In this document: piece after piece, positions 9,517 to 17,844 of the stretch
Position numbering within the stretch: position 1 is the first letter of the stretch
Layout of the letters: every line of letters begins with the position of its first letter
Assembly: GCA_021813745.1 (NCBI GenBank)
Contig: JAKAJO010000065.1
Location: 1 to 64,000 of the forward strand
DNA: 64,000 nucleotides
Direction: 5' to 3'
Origin: Acidobacteriota bacterium
Lineage (GTDB): Bacteria; Acidobacteriota; Terriglobia; Terriglobales; Acidobacteriaceae
Notes under the pieces: model-generated
Told to the model about the DNA's origin: nothing
The model's input: the letters and a program-made list of their open reading frames with translations, nothing else
The model's database searches: none
Position numbers and translations under genes: made by a program

Positions 9517-11424
9517 ATGAACACTTTGACTTCGTCAGATCCCGGCGTTTTGGAACTTCTGCCGATTGCTAAATCGTCAGGGATCGAAACTGTATTTGAC
9601 CGGGCCAAGGCTCAACAGCCCCAATGCGGCTTTGGAACTCTGGGGCTTTGCTGCCGCACCTGCTGGAAGGGGCCCTGCCGCATCGACCCGTTCGGAGAGG
9701 GGCCGCAATATGGCGTTTGCGGGGCCGACGCGGACACTATTGTTGCCCGTCAATTGGCTCGTATGATGGCCGGCGGAGCAGCGGCCCATTCTGAGCACGG
9801 CCGGCACATTGCGCTCGCCTTACTGGGAATCTCCAAGGGAGAACTCCCCGACTATCAAATCCGCGATGAGGCTAAGCTTGTGGCCATTGCCAGCAGGCTG
9901 GGGATTTCGACCGAAAATCGGTCGATGCTGGACATCGTTCGGGACGTGGCGACCGTGTCATTGGAAGATTTCCAGTGTCAGGATCACGACAAAACGTGTA
10001 ACTGGCTAAAGGCAACACTTTCCGAGAAGCGTGTCAGACGGCTTAAACCTCTGGGGGTCGTTCCGCATAACATTGACGCTACCATCGCTCAGACCATGGC
10101 TCGTACACATGTTGGCTGCGATGCCGATGCGAGCAACATCATGCTTGGTGGGATCCGGGCTGCTCTGGCCGATTTTGACGGAATGGCGCTCGCTACAGAG
10201 TTGTCCGATGCGTTGTTCGGCACACCGACGCCGGCTGTCACTGCAGCAAATCTGGGCGTGATCAAGCCGAATGCCGTCAACGTTGCGGTGACTGGCCACA
10301 ACCCTTTGCTAAGCGAGGTCGTGTGCGACGTCGCGAAACAGCTGAATGCTGAAGCGGTCCAAGCTGGGGCCAGGGATGGCATCAACATTATAGGTATCTG
10401 CTGTACCGGGAACGAACTTATGGTTCGCCATGGAATCCCGCTGGCCGCGAACTATCTTTCGCAGGAAATGGCGATCATGACGGGTGCCCTCGACGTTATG
10501 GTTGTGGACGTTCAATGCATTATGCCTTCACTCCCGCGGATTGCCGCCTGCTTCCACACACAGGTGGTTACCACGATGGATGAGAATAAGATGACGGGCG
10601 CCACTCATGTGAGCTTTCACGAAAAGCATGCCGCTGAGGCAGCCCGTGAAATCATCCGCATTGCCATCAAGGCCTATGGTCATCGTGATCCAAGGGCTAT
10701 TCACATCCCGGATAGAAAGACCACGGCCATAGTGGGTTTTGGCGCGGAGTCAGTGCTCGATGCGCTTGCCAAGGTCGACGCAGCGGATCCACTCAGGCCT
10801 CTGGTCGACAACATCCGCAGCGGCAATATCCAGGGTATTGCGCTCTTCTGCGGCTGTAACAACACGCGTACGCAACAGGATGAAAGCTTCGTGCGGATTG
10901 CGAAGAAGCTCGCTGGTGACAATGTCCTGTTGCTAGCTACAGGTTGCGGCGCCGGTGCCTTCGCCAAACATGGACTCATGACGCAGCAGGCAACGGAACA
11001 ATATGCCGGTGAGGGCTTGAAATCTGTCTTGACGGCGATTGGAACGGCTGCAGGTCTTGGGGGCCCTCTGCCGCTGGTGCTACACATGGGGTCTTGCGTT
11101 GACAATAGCCGCGCGGTGACGGTTGCGACGGCTTTGGCGAAAAAGCTGGACGTGGACCTGAACGAGTTGCCGCTGGTTGCATCAGCTCCCGAGGCGATGT
11201 CAGAAAAGGCGGTTGCTATCGGGACGTGGAGTGTAGCGCTCGGAATCCCGACGCATCTGGGTACTGTTCCGCAAGCTATGGGTTCTCCGAATGTCATCAG
11301 ACTGCTGACCCAGGACGCGAAGGACATCTTTGGGGGGTATTTCCTCGTGGAGTCTAACCCGGATGCTGCCGCCGAGAAACTGTTCGCGGTGATTCGGGAG
11401 AAGCGCAGCCTCCTTGGAATTTAG
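9517..11424 (+). CDS. cooS: Anaerobic (Ni-Fe) carbon-monoxide dehydrogenase catalytic subunit
   Basis: 635 residues, full length. It oxidises CO to CO2 with water, giving two electrons. D/B-cluster cysteines are C37, C45, C46, C49, C54 and C68 (QCGFGTLGLCCRTCWKGPC). All six ligands of the nickel C-cluster are present by spacing against CooS-type enzymes: H261 (TGHNP), C296 (GICCTGNE), C334 (DVQC), C447 (GCNN), C477 (TGCGAG) and C527 (MGSCVDN). The enzyme should therefore be active when matured. It sits between cooF and the maturation ATPase cooC. No acetyl-CoA synthase genes are adjacent, so CO oxidation rather than the Wood-Ljungdahl pathway is the likely role. The expected environment is low-oxygen. 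Confidence 0.95.
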   Translation: MNTLTSSDPGVLELLPIAKSSGIETVFDRAKAQQPQCGFGTLGLCCRTCWKGPCRIDPFGEGPQYGVCGADADTIVARQLARMMAGGAAAHSEHGRHIALALLGISKGELPDYQIRDEAKLVAIASRLGISTENRSMLDIVRDVATVSLEDFQCQDHDKTCNWLKATLSEKRVRRLKPLGVVPHNIDATIAQTMARTHVGCDADASNIMLGGIRAALADFDGMALATELSDALFGTPTPAVTAANLGVIKPNAVNVAVTGHNPLLSEVVCDVAKQLNAEAVQAGARDGINIIGICCTGNELMVRHGIPLAANYLSQEMAIMTGALDVMVVDVQCIMPSLPRIAACFHTQVVTTMDENKMTGATHVSFHEKHAAEAAREIIRIAIKAYGHRDPRAIHIPDRKTTAIVGFGAESVLDALAKVDAADPLRPLVDNIRSGNIQGIALFCGCNNTRTQQDESFVRIAKKLAGDNVLLLATGCGAGAFAKHGLMTQQATEQYAGEGLKSVLTAIGTAAGLGGPLPLVLHMGSCVDNSRAVTVATALAKKLDVDLNELPLVASAPEAMSEKAVAIGTWSVALGIPTHLGTVPQAMGSPNVIRLLTQDAKDIFGGYFLVESNPDAAAEKLFAVIREKRSLLGI

Positions 11425-11451
11425 CGATCGCTATTCGTGAAGGATTGACAG

Positions 11452-12243
11452 ATGAAAATCGCGATTGCTGGCAAGGGAGGCGTCGGGAAGACAACATTGG
11501 CGGGGCTGCTGGCCCGTTCGTATGCCGACGACGGATACCGAGTTCTGGCGGTCGACGCGGACCCCGACGCCAATCTAGCCTCGTCGATCGGTATCAGCTC
11601 TGAACAGCTTGAGGGTATCGAGCCAATCTCAACGATGAAAAAATTGGCTAAGGAGCGGACCGGGGCCAGTGAAGGATACGGATCGCTCTTCATCCTTAAC
11701 CCAAAGGTTGATGATCTGCCGGAGAGGTTCTGCGTTCACCATAAGGGCGTGTCGTTGCTGCTCATGGGGACCGTCGATCAGGGTGGCTCGGGGTGTGTCT
11801 GTCCAGAAAACACTCTTGTCCGCAACCTAATGAAACATCTATTGGTAGGCAATGATGAAGTAGTGATCCTTGATATGGAGGCAGGCATAGAGCATCTCGG
11901 CCGTGCCACCGCAGAATCGGTAGATGTATTGATTGTGGTTGTCGAGGCAGGAAAGCGCAGCCTTCAAACCGCCGCGCAAATTGAAAAGCTCGCGTCCGAC
12001 ATCGGAATCCGGAATATCGCCTACGTTGCCAGCAAGGTGGACGGTGACGCTGATCGGGAATTCATCATGTCCTCCGTTCCAATATCCAGATTCCTTGGCA
12101 TGTTGTCCATGCATGAGCAGATTCGCGGAGCGGATCGCCAGGGGTCCTCGCCTTACGATGCTGGCGGAGACATTCTGGTTGAAGTCCAGTCGATCAGAAG
12201 AAGCCTGAATGACCTTCTCGGCCGGAAGGCCAGTCAGCATTGA
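11452..12243 (+). CDS. cooC: CooC, nickel-inserting ATPase for CO dehydrogenase maturation
   Basis: 263 residues. MinD/ParA-type P-loop ATPase with the deviant Walker A GKGGVGKTT (residues 7-15) and switch motif VDADPDANLA (34-43). C115 and C117 form the CxC (GCVCPENT) that binds nickel between the two subunits of the CooC dimer. An AAGGA box precedes the ATG. It is 27 bp downstream of cooS and completes cooFSC. Family knowledge: CooC loads nickel into the C-cluster in an ATP-dependent step. Confidence 0.93.
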   Translation: MKIAIAGKGGVGKTTLAGLLARSYADDGYRVLAVDADPDANLASSIGISSEQLEGIEPISTMKKLAKERTGASEGYGSLFILNPKVDDLPERFCVHHKGVSLLLMGTVDQGGSGCVCPENTLVRNLMKHLLVGNDEVVILDMEAGIEHLGRATAESVDVLIVVVEAGKRSLQTAAQIEKLASDIGIRNIAYVASKVDGDADREFIMSSVPISRFLGMLSMHEQIRGADRQGSSPYDAGGDILVEVQSIRRSLNDLLGRKASQH

Positions 12244-12476
12244 GCGGATCGTTGTGTGCGAAACCTCCGCCCAAAAGAGGAACAAGTCCTGTCGGCAGAT
12301 TCACGTTGGAGAAGCCTCAACTGTGAATGCGAAAAGGTGCTTTTGACTGAAGCTCGTTCTTCGAAAAATGAAATGCCATTATCCGCGGCTCGCTCGTACG
12401 GTTGGCTGTTTCGAGACGCCAGCGGTCGTAAGGCAAAAGCAGAGTCAATTCTGATTAGAGATGTGGGGAATATCAT

Positions 12477-13745
12477 ATGAGTCTGTATTGTGCGACGGGG
12501 AGCGTCGACACCGACCTATCAGGGCAGCAGATGAAAGAGCTACTCTGGAACGCTCTTGGCAAAATGGGCGAGCGCAGGCACGTATTGGCAGTGCCACCGG
12601 ATCAGAGCAGGGAACATTCGAGGGCGGGCGAGCTAACCCGCTACGCATGGGAGTACTATGGCGATCGCCTACAGGCAGTGTTACCGGCTCTTGGCACCCA
12701 CACGCCAATGCGTTCCGATCAAATTGTGCGCATGTTCGAAGGCATTCCCAGCAATCTGTTTCGCGTGCACAACTGGCGGACCGACGTCGAGACGCTTGGT
12801 GAAGTCCCGGCAGACTTCATTCGTGAGCAATCTGAAGGCAAACTCGACTATGCCTGGCCCGCGCAGGTCAATAAACTCGTATCGAGAGGCGGTTTCGACC
12901 TGATCCTCTCCATCGGCCAGGTGGTCCCACACGAAGTAGTCGGTATGGCCAATTACACCAAGAACATCCTGGCAGGCACAGGAGGCCGCGAGGGGATCAA
13001 TCGCAGCCATTATCTTGGTGCTGTTTACGGCATGGAACGAATTATGGGCAGGGCGCTCAACCCCGTGCGCAATGTGTTCAATTATGCCTCGGAGCATTTC
13101 CTGAATCATCTTCCCCTTGTTTATGTGCACACGGTTGTGGGGCGTCGAGAGAACGGTAGCCTCGCGGTTCGCGGTCTCTTCATCGGGGATGATCGAGAAT
13201 GCTTTATGCACGCCGCCGAGCTCAGCCTCAAAGTAAACTTCGAAATTCTTGAAGAGCCGATTCAGAAAGCTATTGTCTTTCTCGACCCCAGTGAGTATCA
13301 CTCCACGTGGATCGGCAACAAAGCTGTTTATCGCACACGCATGGCTTTGGCCGACGATGCTGAACTAATTATTTTGGCTCCGGGCGCGCGAGTGTTTGGC
13401 GAAGATGAAGGCATTGACAAGCTCATTCGCAAGTACGGCTATCGTGGCACGCCTGCGACGCTCGAAGCGGTACGGGCCAACCCCGAACTAAAAAACGATT
13501 TAAGTGCGGCGGCCCATCTAATTCATGGCTCATCCGAAGGGCGGTTCAAGATTACTTGGTGCCCTGGACATATGACCAAGGAAGAGATTGACGGGGTTGG
13601 TTTCCACTACAGCGATCCGCGAGTGATGCTTAAGCGCTACGATCCCAGCAAACTCGCGTCTGGCTGGAATGAGATCGATGGCGAGAAAGTCTTCTTCGTC
13701 GCAAATCCGAGCCTTGGCCTATGGGCTCATCGGGCCAGACTCTGA
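12477..13745 (+). CDS. larA: LarA-family nickel-pincer 2-hydroxyacid racemase/epimerase
   Basis: 422 residues. The residues that hold the nickel-pincer nucleotide in lactate racemase LarA are present with exact spacing: H152 (VVPHEVVG), K162 (NYTKNIL) and H178 (NRSHYLG), i.e. +10 and +26 as in LarA H174/K184/H200. H75 lies in GTHTPM, matching the first catalytic histidine. The substrate cannot be read from sequence: characterised homologues act on lactate, malate, hydroxyglutarate, aromatic hydroxyacids or gluconate. The next gene is an SDR of sugar-acid type, hinting at an aldonic acid. It is 233 bp beyond cooC, so it may have its own promoter. LarB, LarC and LarE, needed to build the cofactor, are not in the window. 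Confidence 0.85.
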   Translation: MSLYCATGSVDTDLSGQQMKELLWNALGKMGERRHVLAVPPDQSREHSRAGELTRYAWEYYGDRLQAVLPALGTHTPMRSDQIVRMFEGIPSNLFRVHNWRTDVETLGEVPADFIREQSEGKLDYAWPAQVNKLVSRGGFDLILSIGQVVPHEVVGMANYTKNILAGTGGREGINRSHYLGAVYGMERIMGRALNPVRNVFNYASEHFLNHLPLVYVHTVVGRRENGSLAVRGLFIGDDRECFMHAAELSLKVNFEILEEPIQKAIVFLDPSEYHSTWIGNKAVYRTRMALADDAELIILAPGARVFGEDEGIDKLIRKYGYRGTPATLEAVRANPELKNDLSAAAHLIHGSSEGRFKITWCPGHMTKEEIDGVGFHYSDPRVMLKRYDPSKLASGWNEIDGEKVFFVANPSLGLWAHRARL

Positions 13746-13836
13746 ATCTGCAGGGATAGCGCCTCTGGAATTTACGAGGCTGTCACTGAGTTTGTATAGA
13801 TGAGAGAATTCAGCCCACTTTTGAATTGGGAACTGC

Positions 13837-14613
13837 ATGATCGCTCAGATACTTAGCCTTGAAGGCAAAACCGCGGTTGTTACTGGAGGTACCTCCGGCG
13901 TTGGACTTGCTCTGAGTCTTGGGCTCGCCGCCGCTGGCGCAGATGTAATCGCTACAGCACGCCACCAGGAGCAAGTCGACGACACTGCGGCAAAAATCGA
14001 AGCGATCGGACGTAGGACTCTGCGAGTCGTTTCAGATGTGTGCGAACGTGCATCTCTGGAAGCGCTTGCCACGAATGTAACTGAAATGTTTGGGAAGATC
14101 GATATCCTCATCAATTGCGCCGGCATCATCAAGCGCACTCCGACCTTGACTCTGCTTGAGGAGGAGTGGGCGAAAATACTGGATACCAACCTGACGGGGA
14201 CGCTGCGCGCCTGCCAGATATTCGGCAGGTATATGTTAGATCGTGGCTATGGACGAATTATCAATATCGCTTCACTAAACAGTTTCGTCGCTTTCCATGA
14301 AGTGGCGGCCTATGCCGCCAGCAAATCAGGCGTCTCCTCGCTCACGCGGTCACTTGCCATCGAATGGTCGAAGAAGGGCGTTACGGTAAATGCGATTGCT
14401 CCGGGAGTATTTCTCACAGCGCTCAATGAGAAACTGCTCCACGACACGCCTCGCGATCGGGAACTTCTAATACGCACTCCAATGGGACGGTTCGGCAAGA
14501 CCGAAGAACTGGTCGGAGCCGCCGTGTTCCTCGCCTCGGATAGCGCTTCCTTTGTGACCGGACAGGTTCTCGCGGTCGATGGAGGCTTCCTCGCCAGCGG
14601 GGTCAATCAGTAG
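13837..14613 (+). CDS. Short-chain dehydrogenase, gluconate 5-dehydrogenase-like
   Basis: 258 residues, classical SDR. Cofactor loop TGGTSGVG (about residues 17-24), NCAGI, and the catalytic serine-tyrosine-lysine with YAASK; the C-terminal VTGQVLAVDGGFLASG is typical of sugar-acid and 3-oxoacyl reductases. The sequence flavour is that of gluconate 5-dehydrogenase/KduD-type enzymes, but substrate assignment inside SDRs is weak. It lies 91 bp after the LarA homologue on the same strand; an epimerase plus oxidoreductase pair acting on a hydroxyacid is the simplest reading. The IS21 element lies some 260 bp downstream. Confidence 0.8.
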   Translation: MIAQILSLEGKTAVVTGGTSGVGLALSLGLAAAGADVIATARHQEQVDDTAAKIEAIGRRTLRVVSDVCERASLEALATNVTEMFGKIDILINCAGIIKRTPTLTLLEEEWAKILDTNLTGTLRACQIFGRYMLDRGYGRIINIASLNSFVAFHEVAAYAASKSGVSSLTRSLAIEWSKKGVTVNAIAPGVFLTALNEKLLHDTPRDRELLIRTPMGRFGKTEELVGAAVFLASDSASFVTGQVLAVDGGFLASGVNQ

Positions 14614-14875
14614 GGCTAGGCAGACCGCAGATTCAATGAATTACGAGTTGACGTACCCTGCGAGTGTAGACCGTGGCAACAGCGATATATTCTGCCTTCT
14701 TTGTGTATCCCCTCGGGAGCATGCCGGCTAGAACATTTCTGCTAAGAACTTATCGTTGCGCACAGCTCGATTGACATGAGTTGCCATGCGAAGATGAAGG
14801 TGCCGCATGACGGCAGTGGCGGTCACGTCATTCCCATCAATCGGAATACGAAGTGTTTGTCGGATGCGACCTGGG
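14614..14875. other. Intergenic stretch between SDR and IS21, no gene seen
   Basis: Before the insertion, this sequence would have joined directly to base 17751. A 66-codon minus-strand frame crosses the IS boundary but has a stop four codons into the reconstructed empty site and matches nothing I know. Bases 14869-14875 (ACCTGGG) are one half of the apparent target duplication. Confidence 0.5.
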
Positions 14876-15276
14876 CCTCGGTGGTCACCGCAAAACCGGC
14901 CATACGCGGTCAGTTCAAAACCGGCCATAGAGATTGGCCGCAGACGTGATTGTTTTACCCTGCTGCAGCGAGTCTAAGCAAGGCGTGGAGTTGCGCGGTG
15001 GCGCCGGCGGCGTGGTAAGTTTGTAATCGCTCCGCCGGGGTCGCGCTTTGCGGGGCGATCCAGAGCCGACGACACGGGGCTGGCTCCGCAGGAATCGGTG
15101 CTCGTAACCCTCTGCTGTTCGGTCATGCGGCCGGGCGGCGGAGGGTTTCGTGTCTTCGCCAGCATTCCTATGGTGAGGCTCCGGACGAGGCTTCTGGATC
15201 CGAGTTTGCGACGACGCCGGGCGTTCTTTGCCCGGCCTCCACATCGCTTTTGTTTTTGTCTTTGCTTTTGCCGTTG

Positions 15277-16026
15277 TCATTGCGTCTGTCCCGCGGCGCC
15301 GATTTTGGTGCGCCAGCTGCGCGGGCCGCACTTGAGCACATGGCCGTGGTGCAGCAGGCGATCGAGCATGGCGGTGACGGCGGCGCTATCGCCAAGCAGC
15401 TTGCCCCAGTCTTCGACCGGCCGGTTCGACGTGATCAGCGTGCTGGCCCGCTCGTAGCGGCGCATGATGATTTCGAGCAGTTCCTCGGCAGCCGTTACCG
15501 GCAGCTTGCGCATGCCCAGGTCGTCGATGATCAGCAGTGGCACGGTCGACAGCAGTTCGACGTACTCCTTACGCTTACCGTCGAGCGTGGCGTCGGCCAG
15601 TTCTTCCAGCAGAACATGCGCTTCACGATAGAGCACGCGATAGCCCTGCTGGATGACGGCGTGGCCGATAGCCTGGGCGATGTGACTTTTGCCGCTCCCA
15701 GGTGGACCTAAAAACAACGAGTCCTCGCGTTTTCCCACCCAGGCCGCGGTGGCCAGGTCGAAGACCAGGGCACGGTTCATCTTGGGATTAAATTGAAAAT
15801 CGAAATTGTCCAGGCGCTTGTCGTTGTCGCGGAACTGCGCCTGCTTCTGGCGGCGGTCGAGCAGCCGCTTGCTGCGGCAGGCCAGTTCATCGGAGACCAG
15901 CGTGGAGATCAGGTCGATGGGCGCCAGGCTTTCGGTCTGCGCCTGCTGGAGCCGCGTTTCCAGCACGGCCACCATGCCACCCAGCCGTAGCTGATGCAGG
16001 GCGCGATTGAGTTCGATCAGGTTCAT
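15277..16026 (-). CDS. istB: IS21-family helper ATPase IstB
   Basis: 249 residues, the normal size. AAA+ ATPase that assists the IstA transposase. Walker A GPPGSGKSHIA (about residues 106-116; here LGPPGSGKSH) and Walker B LLIIDDLGMRKLP (about 168-180), then the DnaC-like sensor STLITSNRPVEDWG. Its start overlaps the end of istA by 4 bp. About 400 bp separate its stop from the left inverted repeat; a basic, low-complexity frame there is probably not a gene. Confidence 0.95.
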   Translation of the reverse strand: MNLIELNRALHQLRLGGMVAVLETRLQQAQTESLAPIDLISTLVSDELACRSKRLLDRRQKQAQFRDNDKRLDNFDFQFNPKMNRALVFDLATAAWVGKREDSLFLGPPGSGKSHIAQAIGHAVIQQGYRVLYREAHVLLEELADATLDGKRKEYVELLSTVPLLIIDDLGMRKLPVTAAEELLEIIMRRYERASTLITSNRPVEDWGKLLGDSAAVTAMLDRLLHHGHVLKCGPRSWRTKIGAAGQTQ

Positions 16027-17639
16027 GCGGTTTTATCCTCGAAGTCGATGCGTTGTTGGATCAGGTCGCGATACTCGACCAGCTCACGAATGAGCGGATC
16101 GATCTGGTGAAGCGTCATCTGCGCCGCCGGATGGCGCTCCAGATAACGGCGCACGAAGCGATACTCGGGCACGCGCAACTCCAGTGCCGCCGCGCAGGCA
16201 TCATCGCAAGCCGCGGCGCCGTACTTCTTCGCCAGGTTCAGCACACCCTGGATGCGGCGCACGCTGGCTTCCGCGCGAAGTTCGTGCATCGTGTCGCAGA
16301 GTGCGCCGACGTTCTGGCCGGCCTTGTGAGCGCGGGCCAGCAGCGCCAGTGTTCCCACGGGCGTGCGCCGCGGACGATCCTCGTCGCGGATGCGATGCCC
16401 GCCGCGCTTCTGGCTCAGATGCTCGCGCAGCAGTTCGCCCGTACGCGGATCGAGTAGGCGCACGTACATCGCATCCCACTGCACATGGACCTCGCGTCCG
16501 ATCCAGCCCGGTGGCGCTCCATAGTAAGCGGCCTCGACCTCAACGCAGCCATCGAGATGCACGGTTCGCTTGCCGTACTGGTAATAGCGAAACGGCTCCA
16601 GCGGCAACGGCCGCAAGTGCGACTTCTCTTCGGCGAACATGGCCGCCACCTGGCGCTTGGTGCGGCCGTGGATGCGCTTGTCGGCCCAGCGCTCTTCCCA
16701 GTGGTCGAGATATGCCTGCGCCTCTTCCATGCTCTCGAAACGCTTGCCCTTGAGTGGCGTTTTCTGCGCGTGGGCGACGCCCGACTCCACCTTTCCTTTT
16801 CGATCCGGATCACGCACACGGCACGGCAGCGCGGTCACGCCGTAGTGCGCCAGTACGTCGCGATAGAGAGGATTCAGTTTTGGATCGTAGATGTCGGCAG
16901 CGAGCACGCCCTCGCGAAGATTATCCAGAACCACGATCGACGGGCAGCCACCAAGGCGGCGGAACGCCTTCTCGTGCAGCTCGGCCCAGATGCGGGCGCT
17001 CGACCGGAAGACGAGCAGCCGCACCGATTTGCGGCTGTAACCCAGCGTCATCACGAACAGCCGCGTGCGCCGGTACTTGCCCGTCTCCGGGTCACGCACC
17101 ATCGGCCCCGTGCCGTAATCAACTTGGCACTCTTCGCCGATCCGAGTTTCGATAATGACCCTCGCCTCGGGCGACGAGACGCCGCGCAGGCTGCGCACGA
17201 ACCGCTTGACGCTCTCGTAGCCGCTGGCGAACCCATGGCTGTCGACCAAGTCCTGCCAGATCCCCATCGCGTTCCGCCCGCGGCTGAGCTCGGCTTCGAT
17301 CAACTCCCGATAGTCTGCGCAGGCGCTTGCCGATGCCTTCGCCGCAGTCGAAAACGGCGCCGACGCTGGCAAAAAGCCGGTGGTCACCGGAGTGGCCGGT
17401 TTTGGTCCGTTGGCCGGTTTTGCATCATCCGAGCCGGTGGTCACCTCTTTGGCCGGTTTTGAAATCCGCTTGTGTCCCCACCTGCCCGGCTCACGTAGTG
17501 CCACTCCGGCCTGCCGCAGATAGCCGCTTGCCGTCTCCCGGCGAATGCCTGTCTCTGCCTCAATCCGCCGCAGCGACCAGCCCAGCCGCCCCAACGCAAT
17601 TACCTGTTCCCGACGATCCCTGCTCAAGACGTTCCCCAT
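16023..17639 (-). CDS. istA: IS21-family transposase IstA
   Basis: 538 residues. An N-terminal helix-turn-helix (LGRLGWSLRRIEAETGIRRE, residues about 18-37) precedes a DDE integrase core (QVDYGTGPMV for the first aspartate, VVLDNLREGV for the second, GKVESGV for the glutamate) and a C-terminal beta domain. An odd point: residues about 60-90 include repeated KPA..VTTG units, because the DNA here (17379-17460) carries three further copies of the terminal-repeat block TGGCCGGTTTT, inside the coding sequence. Complete and apparently functional. Confidence 0.95.
   Translation of the reverse strand: MGNVLSRDRREQVIALGRLGWSLRRIEAETGIRRETASGYLRQAGVALREPGRWGHKRISKPAKEVTTGSDDAKPANGPKPATPVTTGFLPASAPFSTAAKASASACADYRELIEAELSRGRNAMGIWQDLVDSHGFASGYESVKRFVRSLRGVSSPEARVIIETRIGEECQVDYGTGPMVRDPETGKYRRTRLFVMTLGYSRKSVRLLVFRSSARIWAELHEKAFRRLGGCPSIVVLDNLREGVLAADIYDPKLNPLYRDVLAHYGVTALPCRVRDPDRKGKVESGVAHAQKTPLKGKRFESMEEAQAYLDHWEERWADKRIHGRTKRQVAAMFAEEKSHLRPLPLEPFRYYQYGKRTVHLDGCVEVEAAYYGAPPGWIGREVHVQWDAMYVRLLDPRTGELLREHLSQKRGGHRIRDEDRPRRTPVGTLALLARAHKAGQNVGALCDTMHELRAEASVRRIQGVLNLAKKYGAAACDDACAAALELRVPEYRFVRRYLERHPAAQMTLHQIDPLIRELVEYRDLIQQRIDFEDKTA
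17379..17460. repeat. Internal copies of the IS21 terminal repeat inside istA
   Basis: TGGCCGGTTTT occurs at 17393-17403, 17411-17421 and 17450-17460, and GGTGGTCACC at about 17379-17388 and 17436-17445. The same two blocks form the element's ends. In known IS21 elements extra transposase-binding repeats sit between end and gene; here they lie within the transposase reading frame, some 280-360 bp from the right end. Confidence 0.7.
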
Positions 17640-17768
17640 GAAAACAGAGGCTATCCACCTCTGCCCGAGTCTCTGTCTTGGGCCTGTTCCTATGGCCGGT
17701 TTTCAGGTGACCATCTATGGCCGGTTTTGGGTGACCGCCGAGGACCTGGGTAACCTCACGAAGTGCGA

Positions 17769-17798
17769 TTATATGATATTAAAACTATGAATTAGACG
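17769..17798 (+). promoter_or_regulatory. Dyad-plus-tail promoter element, copy B
   Basis: TTATAT-G-ATATTA, then AAACTATGAATTAGACG. It matches 23 of 30 bases of copy A at 8056-8085 and ends 47 bp before the ATG of paralogue 2 (45 bp for paralogue 1). It begins 18 bp beyond the IS21 target duplication, so anything further upstream, including a possible divergent partner copy, has been separated by the insertion. Confidence 0.65.
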
Positions 17799-17844
17799 TA
17801 GAAACAGAACGGAAGAATACTCGGATTGTGAGGTTCTTAAAGAC

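Larger units (their letters stand above)
14876..17743 (-). mobile_element. IS21-family insertion sequence (istA-istB)
   Basis: Boundaries are set by inverted ends: CCTCGGTGGTCACC at 14876 and GGTGACCGCCGAGG ending at 17743. Each end carries two copies of the block AAAACCGGCCATA (reverse complement at the right end), the multiple-repeat terminus typical of IS21. ACCTGGG stands immediately outside both ends (14869-14875 and 17744-17750), a 7-bp target duplication. The element holds istA and istB with the usual ATGA overlap. The ends begin CC rather than the common TG, so the exact boundary could move by a base. Intact duplication suggests recent, unrearranged insertion. Confidence 0.9.

Noticed and set aside
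14915-15331. Basic 138-residue frame downstream of istB
   Set aside because: Low-complexity K/R/P composition, overlaps istB, and its end is simply the translated inverted repeat; no ribosome binding site.
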